From positions 434,001-498,000 of the forward strand of contig NC_089178.1 in the NCBI RefSeq assembly GCF_947507565.1: a stretch of 64,000 nt of DNA, in the 5' to 3' direction. Source of the stretch: Oscarella lobularis. Lineage: Eukaryota > Porifera > Homoscleromorpha > Homosclerophorida > Oscarellidae. Both the position numbers and the translations under genes were made by a program. The notes beneath the pieces were generated by a model. It saw only the letters and a program-made list of their open reading frames with translations, ran no database searches and was not told where the DNA came from. Positions 22,261-32,313 of this stretch are shown in pieces (position 1 is the first letter of the stretch; each line of letters opens with the position of its first letter).

Positions 22261-23502
22261 ATGATATTGCCGTCTCTCCACAAAATGACACCCTTTGCCA
22301 TTTTCAAATTTGCTACAAATGTTGCTGGTCTTGGCCACGCAGATCATTCTCTCCAACAGCTGCTCAGTCAAAGATTGAAAAAGAAAATGAACGTGTCGCC
22401 ATTTGAAAATGAGATGAACGAAACATTATCCAACAACACCCAACTGAGACGAGCAATCCTTTACTCGAAATTCAAATACGAAACCGTAGCAAGGCCCGGC
22501 GTTGAGCTCGCGTTGTGGATTTTAGTCTCAATGGGTGTGCTTTGTAACATTGGAGTCATCGTCTTTAGATATTGGAAGCACAAAACAAGCTGCAGAGAAA
22601 TATCTCCGATGTCAATTTTGCTGATCAATCTGGCATTCTCGGATTTGCTGATTGCAGTTGGAAAGATCTTTTTTCTCGTCACAATCAGAATCGCTAAGAA
22701 CTGTTGTCAAGTGACTACAAAAACAATGAGGAAAATGTGCTTCGTCGCTTTTGAACTCTCTACCATTGGAGGTGGCACCACGACTGCAATTTTACTCGTC
22801 TTTGCTGCGTATGGATACGTCCAAATTATTGGCTGTTGTAATACAATCAGACGTATATCCATGAAAACCACTGTCGTGGTTCTGCTGCTTGTTTGGGCTA
22901 TTGGAATAGCTCAAGGAATTCCAGTCATTAGCGGAATGCACGTAACGATAAAAACTAAACGGAGAGAAATTTTAGATTGGCACATTTGCTGGGCTTACGA
23001 CACCTTTCCAAGAAGCGCGTTCAACAGATATCGCGATTTCGTATCTGTCTCCGGTTACATTCTAGCAACGACAACTGTCGGAATTCTTTACACTGCTACA
23101 GTCGCATTTACCTACTGTCGAGCAAATTCAGCGTACGCCCACTTGCATACTCAGATCGGTTTCCGCCTTATCAGTGTCGTACTGACAAATGTGCTTCTCG
23201 TCCTGGTTCAGACAAGCTGGGATATGATTCTTCTAACAAATGACATCGAATCAATGTTGAACAAGAAATATTTTCAGTACCTGGCAGTTCTCGTCACTTT
23301 CTCCGTTTCATTCCTAAGTCTGACAAATTCAGTCATTTTGACTGTTTCAACAGCAGACTGCTGGAAGGCTATCAAAAGAACAATTTTTCGATTGAAACCA
23401 AAGAGAAACTGCGAACAGAAAACCACGGGTAGCAGCAGCACCCTCGCCAGGGTTGATGAAACGACATCTCTTTTCCCAGAGAGCTCTCTTTCGTTTGTGT
23501 AG
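22261..23502 (+). CDS. Orphan 7TM receptor, tandem copy 1
   Basis: Single exon, 413 codons from 22261; a start at 22387 (MNVSPFENEMNETLS) is equally plausible and gives a glycosylated N-terminus like its paralogues. The family signature just before TM1 is SKFKYETVARPGVELALWIL. TM2 has LLINLAFSDLLIAV. A Cys before TM3 (MRKMC) and one in ECL2 (DWHICWAYDTFP) form the probable disulfide. TM3 ends AAYGYVQIIGCC without DRY, and TM7 has TNSVILTVST where NPxxY is expected. The tail ends DETTSLFPESSLSFV. It is closest to the next two genes, clearly local duplicates. Class A-like by layout, but ligand and G-protein coupling cannot be inferred, and loss of DRY and NPxxY suggests altered activation. Confidence 0.88.
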   Translation: MILPSLHKMTPFAIFKFATNVAGLGHADHSLQQLLSQRLKKKMNVSPFENEMNETLSNNTQLRRAILYSKFKYETVARPGVELALWILVSMGVLCNIGVIVFRYWKHKTSCREISPMSILLINLAFSDLLIAVGKIFFLVTIRIAKNCCQVTTKTMRKMCFVAFELSTIGGGTTTAILLVFAAYGYVQIIGCCNTIRRISMKTTVVVLLLVWAIGIAQGIPVISGMHVTIKTKRREILDWHICWAYDTFPRSAFNRYRDFVSVSGYILATTTVGILYTATVAFTYCRANSAYAHLHTQIGFRLISVVLTNVLLVLVQTSWDMILLTNDIESMLNKKYFQYLAVLVTFSVSFLSLTNSVILTVSTADCWKAIKRTIFRLKPKRNCEQKTTGSSSTLARVDETTSLFPESSLSFV

Positions 23503-23690
23503 AGAATGAAACAAATGCTAAATAATAAGCCTTTCATTTTGACTTATGTGATATTATAATACTTGTAGCATTGCACAAGTGTTGCTGTTGAGGAGATCAC
23601 CTGCTGTTACAAAGGGGATGGCCCAGTTTCGACTCACAATAAGCGAAAGTACTTTCCAATTCGGGTCAGCCTTCAATACATGTCATAACA

Positions 23691-24821
23691 ATGAAGGAGA
23701 ACTCTTCGTTGCTCTGCAATAACGACTCCAACGTCTCCGTCGAGGTGATGTACTCAAAATTCAAATACGAGATCATTACGAGTCCAGGAGTGGAGCTTTC
23801 GTTGTGGATTATACTATCGTTGGCTGTTGTCTTCAACATTGGAGTCCTCATCTTTCGATGTCAGTGCTGGAAACGTAAACGCTGCGGACAAATGTCTCCT
23901 GTGTCAATCTTGCTGATCGCTCTTGCTACATCCGATCTGCTCCTGGCGATAGGAAAACTTCTCTTTCTCTTTATGGTAAGAATTGCAAAGAACTGGTGTC
24001 AAGAAGCCACTAAAACCATGCGACATATGTGCCTCGTTTCTTTCTTTGCCTCAATTATCTTCAGTGAAATAACAGTTCTTACGTTCTTAGTAATCGCAGT
24101 GATGGGATGCATGCAGATCGTTGGCTGTTGCGTAAGGACCATGACAACCAAAACAGCTGCCCTAGTTGTGCTCTTTGAGTGGGTTGTTGCCGTGATGCAA
24201 GTACTAACTTCATTTTTTGGATTCAACCATAGCAATTTCACATCCATAGCGACGAAACTGGAAGAAAGAGATCTTATCGATTGGCACATTTGCTGGGCGT
24301 ATGACACCGTTCCTGACACCCCAGCTAAAACTATCCGCGATGCCCTTTTAGTTTCTTGGTACAGTCTTATCACTCTAGCAGTGGGGATATTTTTTTCAGT
24401 TGCCGTTGTTGCCTCATACTGTCGAAAAGATCGACGGTTTTTGCAATCAAATAGCCAGATTGGCGTCCGGTTTATAAGCGTGGCGCTGTCAAGCGTTCTG
24501 CTTACTCTCTTGCAAACCAGCTGGGATGCGATGCTAGTACTCAAAACGAAAAACCTCGATGTTTTGTTGAAACAAAAAGATATTAAATATTTCGCCGTCG
24601 CGGCAACTTTGTCGATTCCATGCGTCGCTTTGGCCAATCCACTTCTTCTGACAGTTACAACAAATGCCTGCTGGAACGTCATCAAAGACAAGATATTACG
24701 ATGCAAATGCAGACACAGACGGAATACGAATAGCAGCGAACTAGTCAGGGTTGAAACAACACGCCTTTTTCCAGACAGCGAGTCGCTTCCGCAGTCCGAA
24801 CACTGCAGTGAAGACGAATAA
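23691..24821 (+). CDS. Orphan 7TM receptor, tandem copy 2
   Basis: Single exon, 376 residues, starting MKENSSLLCNNDSNVSVEV with several sequons. It has the same pre-TM1 block (SKFKYEIITSPGVELSLWII), TM2 IALATSDLLLAIG, Cys before TM3 (MRHMC), TM3 end AVMGCMQIVGCC without DRY, ECL2 DWHICWAYDTVP, and TM7 ANPLLLTVTT, where NP is kept but Tyr is lost. The tail has VETTRLFPDSESLP then an acidic end. It is 188 bp downstream of copy 1 in the same direction. The minus strand also has a long open frame across TM3-TM7; it is a shadow. Confidence 0.88.
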   Translation: MKENSSLLCNNDSNVSVEVMYSKFKYEIITSPGVELSLWIILSLAVVFNIGVLIFRCQCWKRKRCGQMSPVSILLIALATSDLLLAIGKLLFLFMVRIAKNWCQEATKTMRHMCLVSFFASIIFSEITVLTFLVIAVMGCMQIVGCCVRTMTTKTAALVVLFEWVVAVMQVLTSFFGFNHSNFTSIATKLEERDLIDWHICWAYDTVPDTPAKTIRDALLVSWYSLITLAVGIFFSVAVVASYCRKDRRFLQSNSQIGVRFISVALSSVLLTLLQTSWDAMLVLKTKNLDVLLKQKDIKYFAVAATLSIPCVALANPLLLTVTTNACWNVIKDKILRCKCRHRRNTNSSELVRVETTRLFPDSESLPQSEHCSEDE

Positions 24822-25181
24822 TTGGAAAGGAAAACGCTCTTTCCTTTATAAATTTTGACAATGATTTTTTGTTTTGCTGCTCGTTTTTCCTGGATATGAC
24901 GCACTGCACTATTATTGAATACACCACAAATGCATTTAAACGCAATGATGACTCAGGGCGGTGTTCCTCCATCTCTCAGAGCAACCTCGTTGTTTCTGAA
25001 GCCTTCACGTACTTTTGCCAGGCAATCAGCAGCTCCCAGTCTATATAGATACCTACTGAATTGAATTGTTGTAATAAATACAGCTGTCACTAAACGCCTA
25101 CTTCCAAAATTAGCTTCTTCCACGCGCCTTCACACAGCACACTGAAGTGCAGCGTCACTCCTTCACAGTGATCACAACAGA

Positions 25182-26306
25182 ATGAAAGTTTTTCAGAACA
25201 CCCCGTCATTGTGTCGCATAAATACTTCAAATTTGTCCGTGTTAGACCAAGAACTGATCGTCTATTCCCAATTCAAATATGATACGATTAAGACGCCGGG
25301 AGTAGAACTTGCTTTGTGGATTTTACTGTCTTTAGCCGTCGTCTGCAACTTTGGAGTCATCATTGTTCGATGCAAATGTTGGAGAGGCAAATACTATGGC
25401 GAGACGTCTCCAGTTTCAATCTTACTCGTAAATCTGGCTGTCTCTGACATACTAATGGCCAGTGGAAAAATAGCGTTTCTTATCATTATGAAACTAAGCA
25501 ACGCTTGGTGTCAAGAAGCGACAAAGACGATAACCCATCTGTGCTTCAGCGCTTTCACGCTTTCACTCATTTCAAGCGCAATGTCCGAGTTCATTATACT
25601 TACAATCGCTGCGCTTGGGTATAAGCAAATTGCCGGCTGTCACAGTGCATGCACAAGGAAGAGGACAATCGCTGCAGTCCTTTTTCTGGTATGGACGTCT
25701 GCAATCGTCATTCCCATAGTCATAGGCACCGACAAAATACTAAGAAAATTTACTCTGACAACAGGGATTGAGTTTGAAAGCCAGATTATCAATTGGCGCA
25801 GGTGTTGGGCATATGACGTTTTCCCACATAATAGCGCAGAAAGATACGAGGATTGGATTTCTCTTTCACTTTACGGTGCAGTTACTGTGGCTATTGGAGT
25901 CCTTTTAACAGCCACAGTCACAGCTACTTGCTGTCAAACAAACAAACGACAATACTTGCAGATCAAGCAGCTTATTTGCCGTCTCGCGAGCGTCGTAGCG
26001 ACAAGCCTTTCGCTCACTCTGCTACAGATCAGCTGGGATGTATTTCTCCTGGTCACTGAACAAAATTTCAGCTCCTTGTCAAATCAAACGCATTTCCAAT
26101 ACTATGCCGTTGCTGCTGCGTTATCAATTCCGTGCCTTTCTCTGACGAATGCACTTCTTTTGACAGTTACCACAAATGCCTGTTGGAATGCTGCCAGAAG
26201 TTGCTTCTGCAGAAAGAGACAAGACGACACTCCAAGTATTGAAGAAACCGCTCTCTTCTCAGAAAGTTCCGAGGTTTTGTTGCATGAAAAACCAATATAT
26301 AATTAG
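25182..26306 (+). CDS. Orphan 7TM receptor, tandem copy 3
   Basis: Single exon, 374 residues (MKVFQNTPSLCRINTSNLSV). It has the pre-TM1 block SQFKYDTIKTPGVELALWIL, TM2 LLVNLAVSDILMASG, Cys before TM3 (ITHLC), TM3 end AALGYKQIAGCH without DRY, ECL2 NWRRCWAYDVFP, and TM7 TNALLLTVTT. The tail contains IEETALFSESSEV, a weaker form of the family tail motif with Ser replacing Pro. The 360-bp gap from copy 2 has no other gene. Confidence 0.88.
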   Translation: MKVFQNTPSLCRINTSNLSVLDQELIVYSQFKYDTIKTPGVELALWILLSLAVVCNFGVIIVRCKCWRGKYYGETSPVSILLVNLAVSDILMASGKIAFLIIMKLSNAWCQEATKTITHLCFSAFTLSLISSAMSEFIILTIAALGYKQIAGCHSACTRKRTIAAVLFLVWTSAIVIPIVIGTDKILRKFTLTTGIEFESQIINWRRCWAYDVFPHNSAERYEDWISLSLYGAVTVAIGVLLTATVTATCCQTNKRQYLQIKQLICRLASVVATSLSLTLLQISWDVFLLVTEQNFSSLSNQTHFQYYAVAAALSIPCLSLTNALLLTVTTNACWNAARSCFCRKRQDDTPSIEETALFSESSEVLLHEKPIYN

Positions 26307-26592
26307 AGTAAAACCATCGTGTATATGATTTCGCTCTGTGAAATTGGCAAGATTCGCTTCTAATCTTGCACAAAACTGGCGTCAAAATAAACCACTGCGT
26401 CAATGTCATAAAAACAGGTCGGGAAGTTGTTGGCTTTCTCTCTCTCTGCGTTAACCACACACAGCAACGGGCACAGCAACGTCCGTAAAAGAGTGTCAAG
26501 TAAGAAGGGTGCGTGCGCTAGATCTACTAGATTGAATAAGAAAGAATGTGAGGGCTTTCTTTCTCCGTCGTTACTAGTGCTTTAACCTTCGA

Positions 26593-29500
26593 ATGAAGCT
26601 GTACTGTTTCCGAGTCGCGCTTCGAACTCTACTAGCCGTTGCCGTCGTCTTTGCCGTCGTGACAACGCTGCTTCTCAATCGTCTCTTCGTCAAGGACGCT
26701 TCCCCGAGCGTCCTCGTTCAAGACTCAATAAGACAAAGCGCCGACGAAAGATACAGAGATCAACAGACGCAAACGAACGCAATTCTAGCGAAGGTTTCAC
26801 CGTCACCCCGCCCCCAAAGGAAAATGCTCATCGTCGCTTCTCAGTTGGAAGAAGACGATTTATCTGGCATCGTTATGACGCCACACGTCGTCTCGGTGCG
26901 CGGAACGAGCGTCGTCGTCGATCGCGATTCGCCCGCTTACGTGACGGCATTGAAACGACTGGGATTTCGCGACGACGAGGAGAAAAACGGTAGAGGCGGA
27001 AACGTCGTTTATCTTATCTGAACGTTAGCTAATGAAGTTTTTGGCAAGATTTCAACTGGCTACTATTGCTATGTCTCGCGAATAATGACGGCAGTGACGA
27101 ATGCCTGAGAAGAGACGACTATACCAGGCTGAAGTACTATCAGAAGGTATTACACTATCTTTCACGAGGGAAGAAGTCATGTTTTATTTCTTAATTAAGT
27201 TAGTGTGTTTGACTGAAACGGTTCTTCGTTTCCTTGCAGGTGTCTAGGATTCCGGGTCTTCGAGAGACGCTATGGAAGAAAGATCGACTGTGCTCTATTA
27301 TGCACTTGGCGTATCAATATGCCAGTACGACCCCAACAAATAATTCCTAACGTTTGTTAATTGACTCTCTCTCTCTCCCCAAGACGGTTTCGTTGATTCC
27401 TCTTGCTGGATTCTTCCTTCGCAGCTTAGTCAATTTCTAAGCGCCATTGAGTTTATGGAATCCGATTCTCAGTGGATCATCAAGTCGACTAGTCAGGGTC
27501 GTGGCGCCGGAATTCGGCTCTTGACAAAAACGGAAATATTTCAAGAAAAGATAAGGCACGCTGGCAAAACAATAGTTATTGTGACTGTTAGCGTTCTCTT
27601 CAGCTTTCTTAGTCGTCGAGCAATTGGTCAGAGATACTTTGGCGATCAGCTGCAAGTCCAAGGATTGCCCATTAGCGTCCGCGCTTACGTTTTGGTGACG
27701 TCGGTGCTTCCGTTGAGAGTTTATCTCTATCGCGAAGGCATCGTAATGTTTCGAGGCGGACCTAAATATCACTTCAAAAAGGTTCTAGAAATTTTTTAAG
27801 CCCTGAATGTATGTGCTATTATAGTGATGTTCTCTGCAGATGGCCGGGCGATTGTGGTACTTCGATCAACTCAGAAATCACTTGAAGACGAAATATGGAG
27901 CTAGTGCTGCGCTGAAGGCGTTTGACAGCATAGGCAATGCAGTGGTGAAGATGCTGCTTGCCACGCAGCCTCTACTAGCGAAAGAATTTGAAAAAATGAG
28001 TGGCGAACAGAGGCCAACGTATAGGTGAGTACACACAGTGTGACACACTATTCTATATTGGCGTTTCTTTGTAGATGTTTGCACTGTTTTCAGCTTTTGG
28101 CTGTTGACTTGATGTTGAACTCCGATTTCGATGCATTGGTCGTCGAGGTAAGGTGTTGTTTTCTCGGGTTTCGTACTAAAATTATCATGATGGATTGACA
28201 GGTTGACGGCCAGCCCAACTTATCTGAAACCGATAAGGTGCCAGAACTATCTTCTTCAGTAGTCATTGATACGTATGGGTTCGTTTTTAGGACAGTAGCG
28301 AGGCTAGTAGCAGCGTCAAAAGAGTGCTAGTCCAGGACGCTCTCCGAGCGTTGTTTGTGAGAAAGAGAGTAGCTGGCGAGATAGCTGCAGCGCTCAATAA
28401 TTTGGAAGGAATAAAGATAACTGTATGATGAAACGCTTCTTAGACGTCCTCGGAAATTTTGTGCTTATCATAGGGAATTAATTGCGAATCAAGTGCCGAT
28501 TTTTGTCTTAGCAGCTCAGATATTATTGATCTGCTGTATTCTCGAAGAGAATCAAAACAGCTGGGAAATTTTGATAAAGTGCTTTTTTCACTGCGTAACT
28601 ATTGGAGTTCAAATGTACTCTTCCTTTAGTTATATCCTTCAGCGAAGGGGAAGACATATTCGTCCTTTATCAGCAAAATCAATTTGAAAAACGAGAAGAA
28701 GCCTAGCAATCTATGGCATTATATGGGCAATGAAATGCATGATATTCTAACAAAGCTCGAAATTCAATATGAAACGGCTTTACAACGGTACCACAACTGG
28801 GTTCAAACTCTCTGTTTTAAATAAAGGAACGATTTTTTTTGCATTTGCAGAGAGAGATTTCCTTTACGTAACTCCATTAGGCCAAATAAAGTTTTCTCAG
28901 AACTCAAAACAAGTAAGTAGTTATGCAAGTAAAACACAACTGAATAATTAACGGCGGCATTTAGGAAAATTCAGAGATTGCGTTCAAGGTTTTTTTAAAA
29001 AACAAGGAATTCTGTCGTCATTCACGTGGACCTTTGACTTATAGATCCCTCTACCAAACCCTATCTAAGTATGCTCAGTGTATCTCCCGGGACGCTGGTG
29101 CCACCGTTTCATCCCGAAAACAAAGCGTACGAGGTTCGCGTTTCGAACGAAGTCGTATTGGCGCACATCAAAGCGAAAGCCGCTCACTGCGACAGTGAAG
29201 CCAGACTGGAATCAAAAAACGGGCCACCAACGTACGTTGCATTGTAAAATTTATTGTATCTCTGGGGATTCATTGCGTACTGTTAGGCCGTCTAATTGGA
29301 GCTTGAATGTTGGTTCTAATGTGCTGCGCTATTACATTGTCGATCTGAGTCACACTCACATATGGGTCTTGAGTCAGTACATTGTTCAAATTGTGCGAGA
29401 AGACTTGACTGCTTCGGAGGCAGAGTTCGATCCCAGCTCTTCGCATCAAGTATGCAGTTTGGTGCAGGTCAGTCCAAAAGGGGGAGAGTTTCGCGTCATA

Positions 29501-30838
29501 GCATTTGAATCTTCGTTAGGAATGCGATTTCGTCTTGCTTTCGTGGGAGCGATGTGGTCTACAGCCGACGGCGGCTTCATCGTGGACGTCGTTTTGGGAG
29601 AAAACTCACGCGTCGTCTGTGACTGAATGCACGAGTGGCGATGCTGAAGGTGCGCTTATCTTTTCCTTTGTTCTTCGTGCCTGTGGATCGTTTCCCAAAG
29701 GGCGTTGGGTGTTGCCTTGCGGTTCGTGTCAGAATCGGCGTTCGTGCTATTGGAAATTGGCGGCATGGGTTCCCTACCACTGCAGACACGCTGTGCTGCC
29801 CCCTGTCGTCTTGCAAGGGTGTCTCTCAAATAAAAAGGTTTTAAGCGTGCGCGAATTTGGACTTTTTTTTCTGATGGTTCTCACTTGAAGGTTCTTTTCC
29901 TTGGCGATTCCACTCTCAGGGGCATGATGTACTACATGATAGAGAAGGTGAGATGTGGTTATTGACAGATCACTGCTCTAGCTTTCAAACGGCTTGGTTT
30001 AGATAAACGGAACGTTGTCTTATTGGGATAAATCTCATACGGCAGTCGCATTCAAAGATATCATGGGTCCCAAATCAGTCACTTTTACGTACTTTCCGCC
30101 TTTCTGGCTTCCGGAAGATAAGCAGCCCGTCTTAGAGAAAGTTTTATACGATCTTTTGCACTCGTGAGCAAAGTATTGTTCGTAGACGAAGAAAAGATCG
30201 CACTGTTTTTGTTTACAGGAACATTCCTCTTGCTAATAGTCGGCAGACAGTTCTTGTGATTGGCGGACTTCAGTGGGTCACCGAACATCACTTGTCAGTC
30301 ATCAGTAATTTACTAGAAAGGTTTTGCTACCACTTTCTAACGTAGAATGTTGAGTGAAAGAGGGGTTTTTAGGATGGGTCTCAGTAAGATAGCCGTTGTG
30401 ATAAAGGGGTTCAGCACTGGGTTTAATCAACCAATAGCGGGAATTCGATACCGAACTTTGGCAAGGAGCATGGATCGTTTGCTAGAGTTTGATAATGATA
30501 AGTGCTTCTATTATATATAGGCTGAACAGAAGGGAGTTTTCTGGAAAGATCGACTCCTAGCCAAGTCGTCCAAACAGTTTGGTTTCTATTTTGTCAATAC
30601 CTTCAATATGACGTTTTCTCGATACAAGCACTTTATTTATGGCGCTTGCGGCTGTCATTTTCACTCTGTGAGTAATCTCAATTGAAAATCTAATGAGAGA
30701 TTTGACTGTGATTTACAGGTGATCGCTTTAGAATCTAAAGAAGCTCACGATTCCACAAAGAGTACCTATCACGTAACTGGATCAATTAATGCCGCTTATA
30801 CAGAAATAATGAATAATCTTTTATGCCTGGCAAAGTAG
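26593..30838 (+). CDS. CPED1: Cadherin-like and PC-esterase domain protein (CPED1 orthologue)
   Basis: About fifteen exons. Exon 1 (from 26593) encodes a type II signal anchor (TLLAVAVVFAVVTTLLLNRLF). Next come FNWLLLLCLANNDGSDECLR and VSRIPGLRETLWKKDRLCSI, a tubulin-tyrosine-ligase-like fold (WIIKSTSQGRGAGIRLL; LPISVRAYVLVTSVLPLRVY), a middle beta-rich region, and a C-terminal PC-esterase domain. The last has the catalytic GDS motif (VLFLGDSTLRGMMYYM, about 29890-29945), VLVIGGLQWVTEHH and the terminal block FGFYFVNTFNMTFSRYKHF then GACGCHFHS. The domain order is that of CPED1, a Golgi/secretory protein of uncertain biochemistry, whose esterase domain is related to glycan O-acetyl transferase/esterase families. 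Some middle exons (28440-29640) were only partly resolved. It lies in the same direction as the GPCR cluster and VAMP4. Confidence 0.82.
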
Positions 30839-31179
30839 AAATTTCATTTATTTATCAATTAACGAAGAGTGATAAAATTCGTACGCACATATGTCAATAT
30901 TGATCTCAGCGCTTCCTCGTCGACGGGATGCACGTATCTACGTAGACTACGCACTCTATTGAATTTTTTCGTGCAATTGTTCCGCGTTCTGAACAATCTA
31001 TTAGTCACGGTTAGCGTACGTTAGAAGTGCAGTTCTTTTTCGCAAAAAAAACGTTTTCTGCTTCTCTTTCCCGGTACATCTCTACCTTCTTCGTCGTCAG
31101 CACCTCAAGTGGTTGTTTCTTCATTCAAGCATAAGCTCTTCTCGTTTCTTCATCTCGTTTTTCACGCTCCTCCGCGGGG
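30839..31179. other. Intergenic CPED1-VAMP4
   Basis: No coding signal seen. The 3' part should hold the VAMP4 promoter and 5' UTR. Confidence 0.5.
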
Positions 31180-31998
31180 ATGCCACCGAAATTCAAGCGG
31201 CACGTCGACGCCGAAGAAAGAGTACGAAAAGATACAAGCGGAAAGCCGAACTAACGCAGCGTATAGGTCGAATTACTGAGTGGCGGATCGTCGTCGTCGG
31301 ATGATGACGTGTAAGTTCCCTAGTAGTCAAACACAGATAAAGGCGGAGAAAGACTAGATTGCCTATGATCGAACAGGCTAAGAGACCTTTTAGAACGTAG
31401 AAAAAGTTGCAGAAGATAGCACACCAGCACTGCCGCATTTATTTTGTTTCTCTCCACTTCAGGACGTATATGCCAAGACAAGGAGGGAACAAGCAAGTGA
31501 CAAAGTGAGTTTTTTTTTCTGACGGAACCTTTTCAGCCAAATAAAGTTCACTTGTTTAGAGTCCAAAAGCAACTGGACGACGTGGTTGGTGTCATGCACC
31601 AGAACATTCAAAAAATGGTTGCCCGGGGAGATAAACTGGAAGATTTACAAGACAGATCAGGCAATATAAGGGCTCCACGAACAAGGCGTTTCCTGATTTT
31701 TTATTTTGGGCTCTTCAGAGGATCTGGCCGATAGTGCGGCATCATTTCGAGCGCAAGCAAGACGGATACAACGGCAGATGTGGTGGCGCCGGTGCCGGGT
31801 AATAACGTTTAGTAGGTCAGTTGCTCCGTCTGTTATCTTTTGCTTTCGCTTTCCTGTAGTCTCGACTTATTTTAGCCGTGGTTGTTCTCGTAATATTAGG
31901 CATTATCATAAGTAAGTTTGGTCTCCAATCTAGTGAATACAGTACAAAGGTCACTTGTTTATAGTTCCCATTATTGTGAAGAGTATCAATAAGTCTTG
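31180..31998 (+). CDS. VAMP4: R-SNARE VAMP4
   Basis: Six or more small exons. The start peptide MPPKFKRH at 31180 matches the diagnostic VAMP4 N-terminus. It is followed after a 45-nt intron (31222-31266) by an acidic Ser/Asp stretch (VELLSGGSSSSDDD). The SNARE helix reads VQKQLDDVVGVMHQNIQKMV, with the central zero-layer Arg in VARGDKLEDLQDRS, then ADSAASFRAQARRIQRQMWW before the basic juxtamembrane RRCR. The TM segment is LILAVVVLVILGIIIIPIIV, and the stop is at 31996-31998. VAMP4 drives fusion between endosomes and the trans-Golgi network. The acidic/Leu-Leu N-terminus of VAMP4 is a Golgi sorting signal and a short LL is present here. The intron 31661-31718 has a GC donor. Confidence 0.88.
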
Positions 31999-32313
31999 AA
32001 ATGGGGAATATGAGATACCATTGTGGTGTATACACTATTGCGAGACCAAGATTTTTGCTTGATGCTCATTTAGATGACACAGCAACCTAATTAAAAAATG
32101 AGCACCATATGACGGACGGGCATGAGGCTAGGTGGCGAGATACGGATATGTCTCAGTGTCGTCGTTCGAAAACGTCTGTCATGTCTCCAATAGATATAAT
32201 TTGAGTTGTATACATTGTAACATCAAGCTGTAAACTATTTAGCATGCATCGCTTTCAGTCGCTCTGTTTCCAATAGACAGGAGCTATCTTCGAAGGCAAT
32301 GGGAATCGAATCC
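31999..32313. other. 3' flanks of convergent genes
   Basis: VAMP4 and the sushi/TSP1 gene meet tail-to-tail here; no other gene seen. Confidence 0.5.

Noticed and set aside
23999-24904. 301-codon minus-strand frame
   Set aside because: Antisense to tandem GPCR copy 2, which has seven membrane spans on the plus strand.
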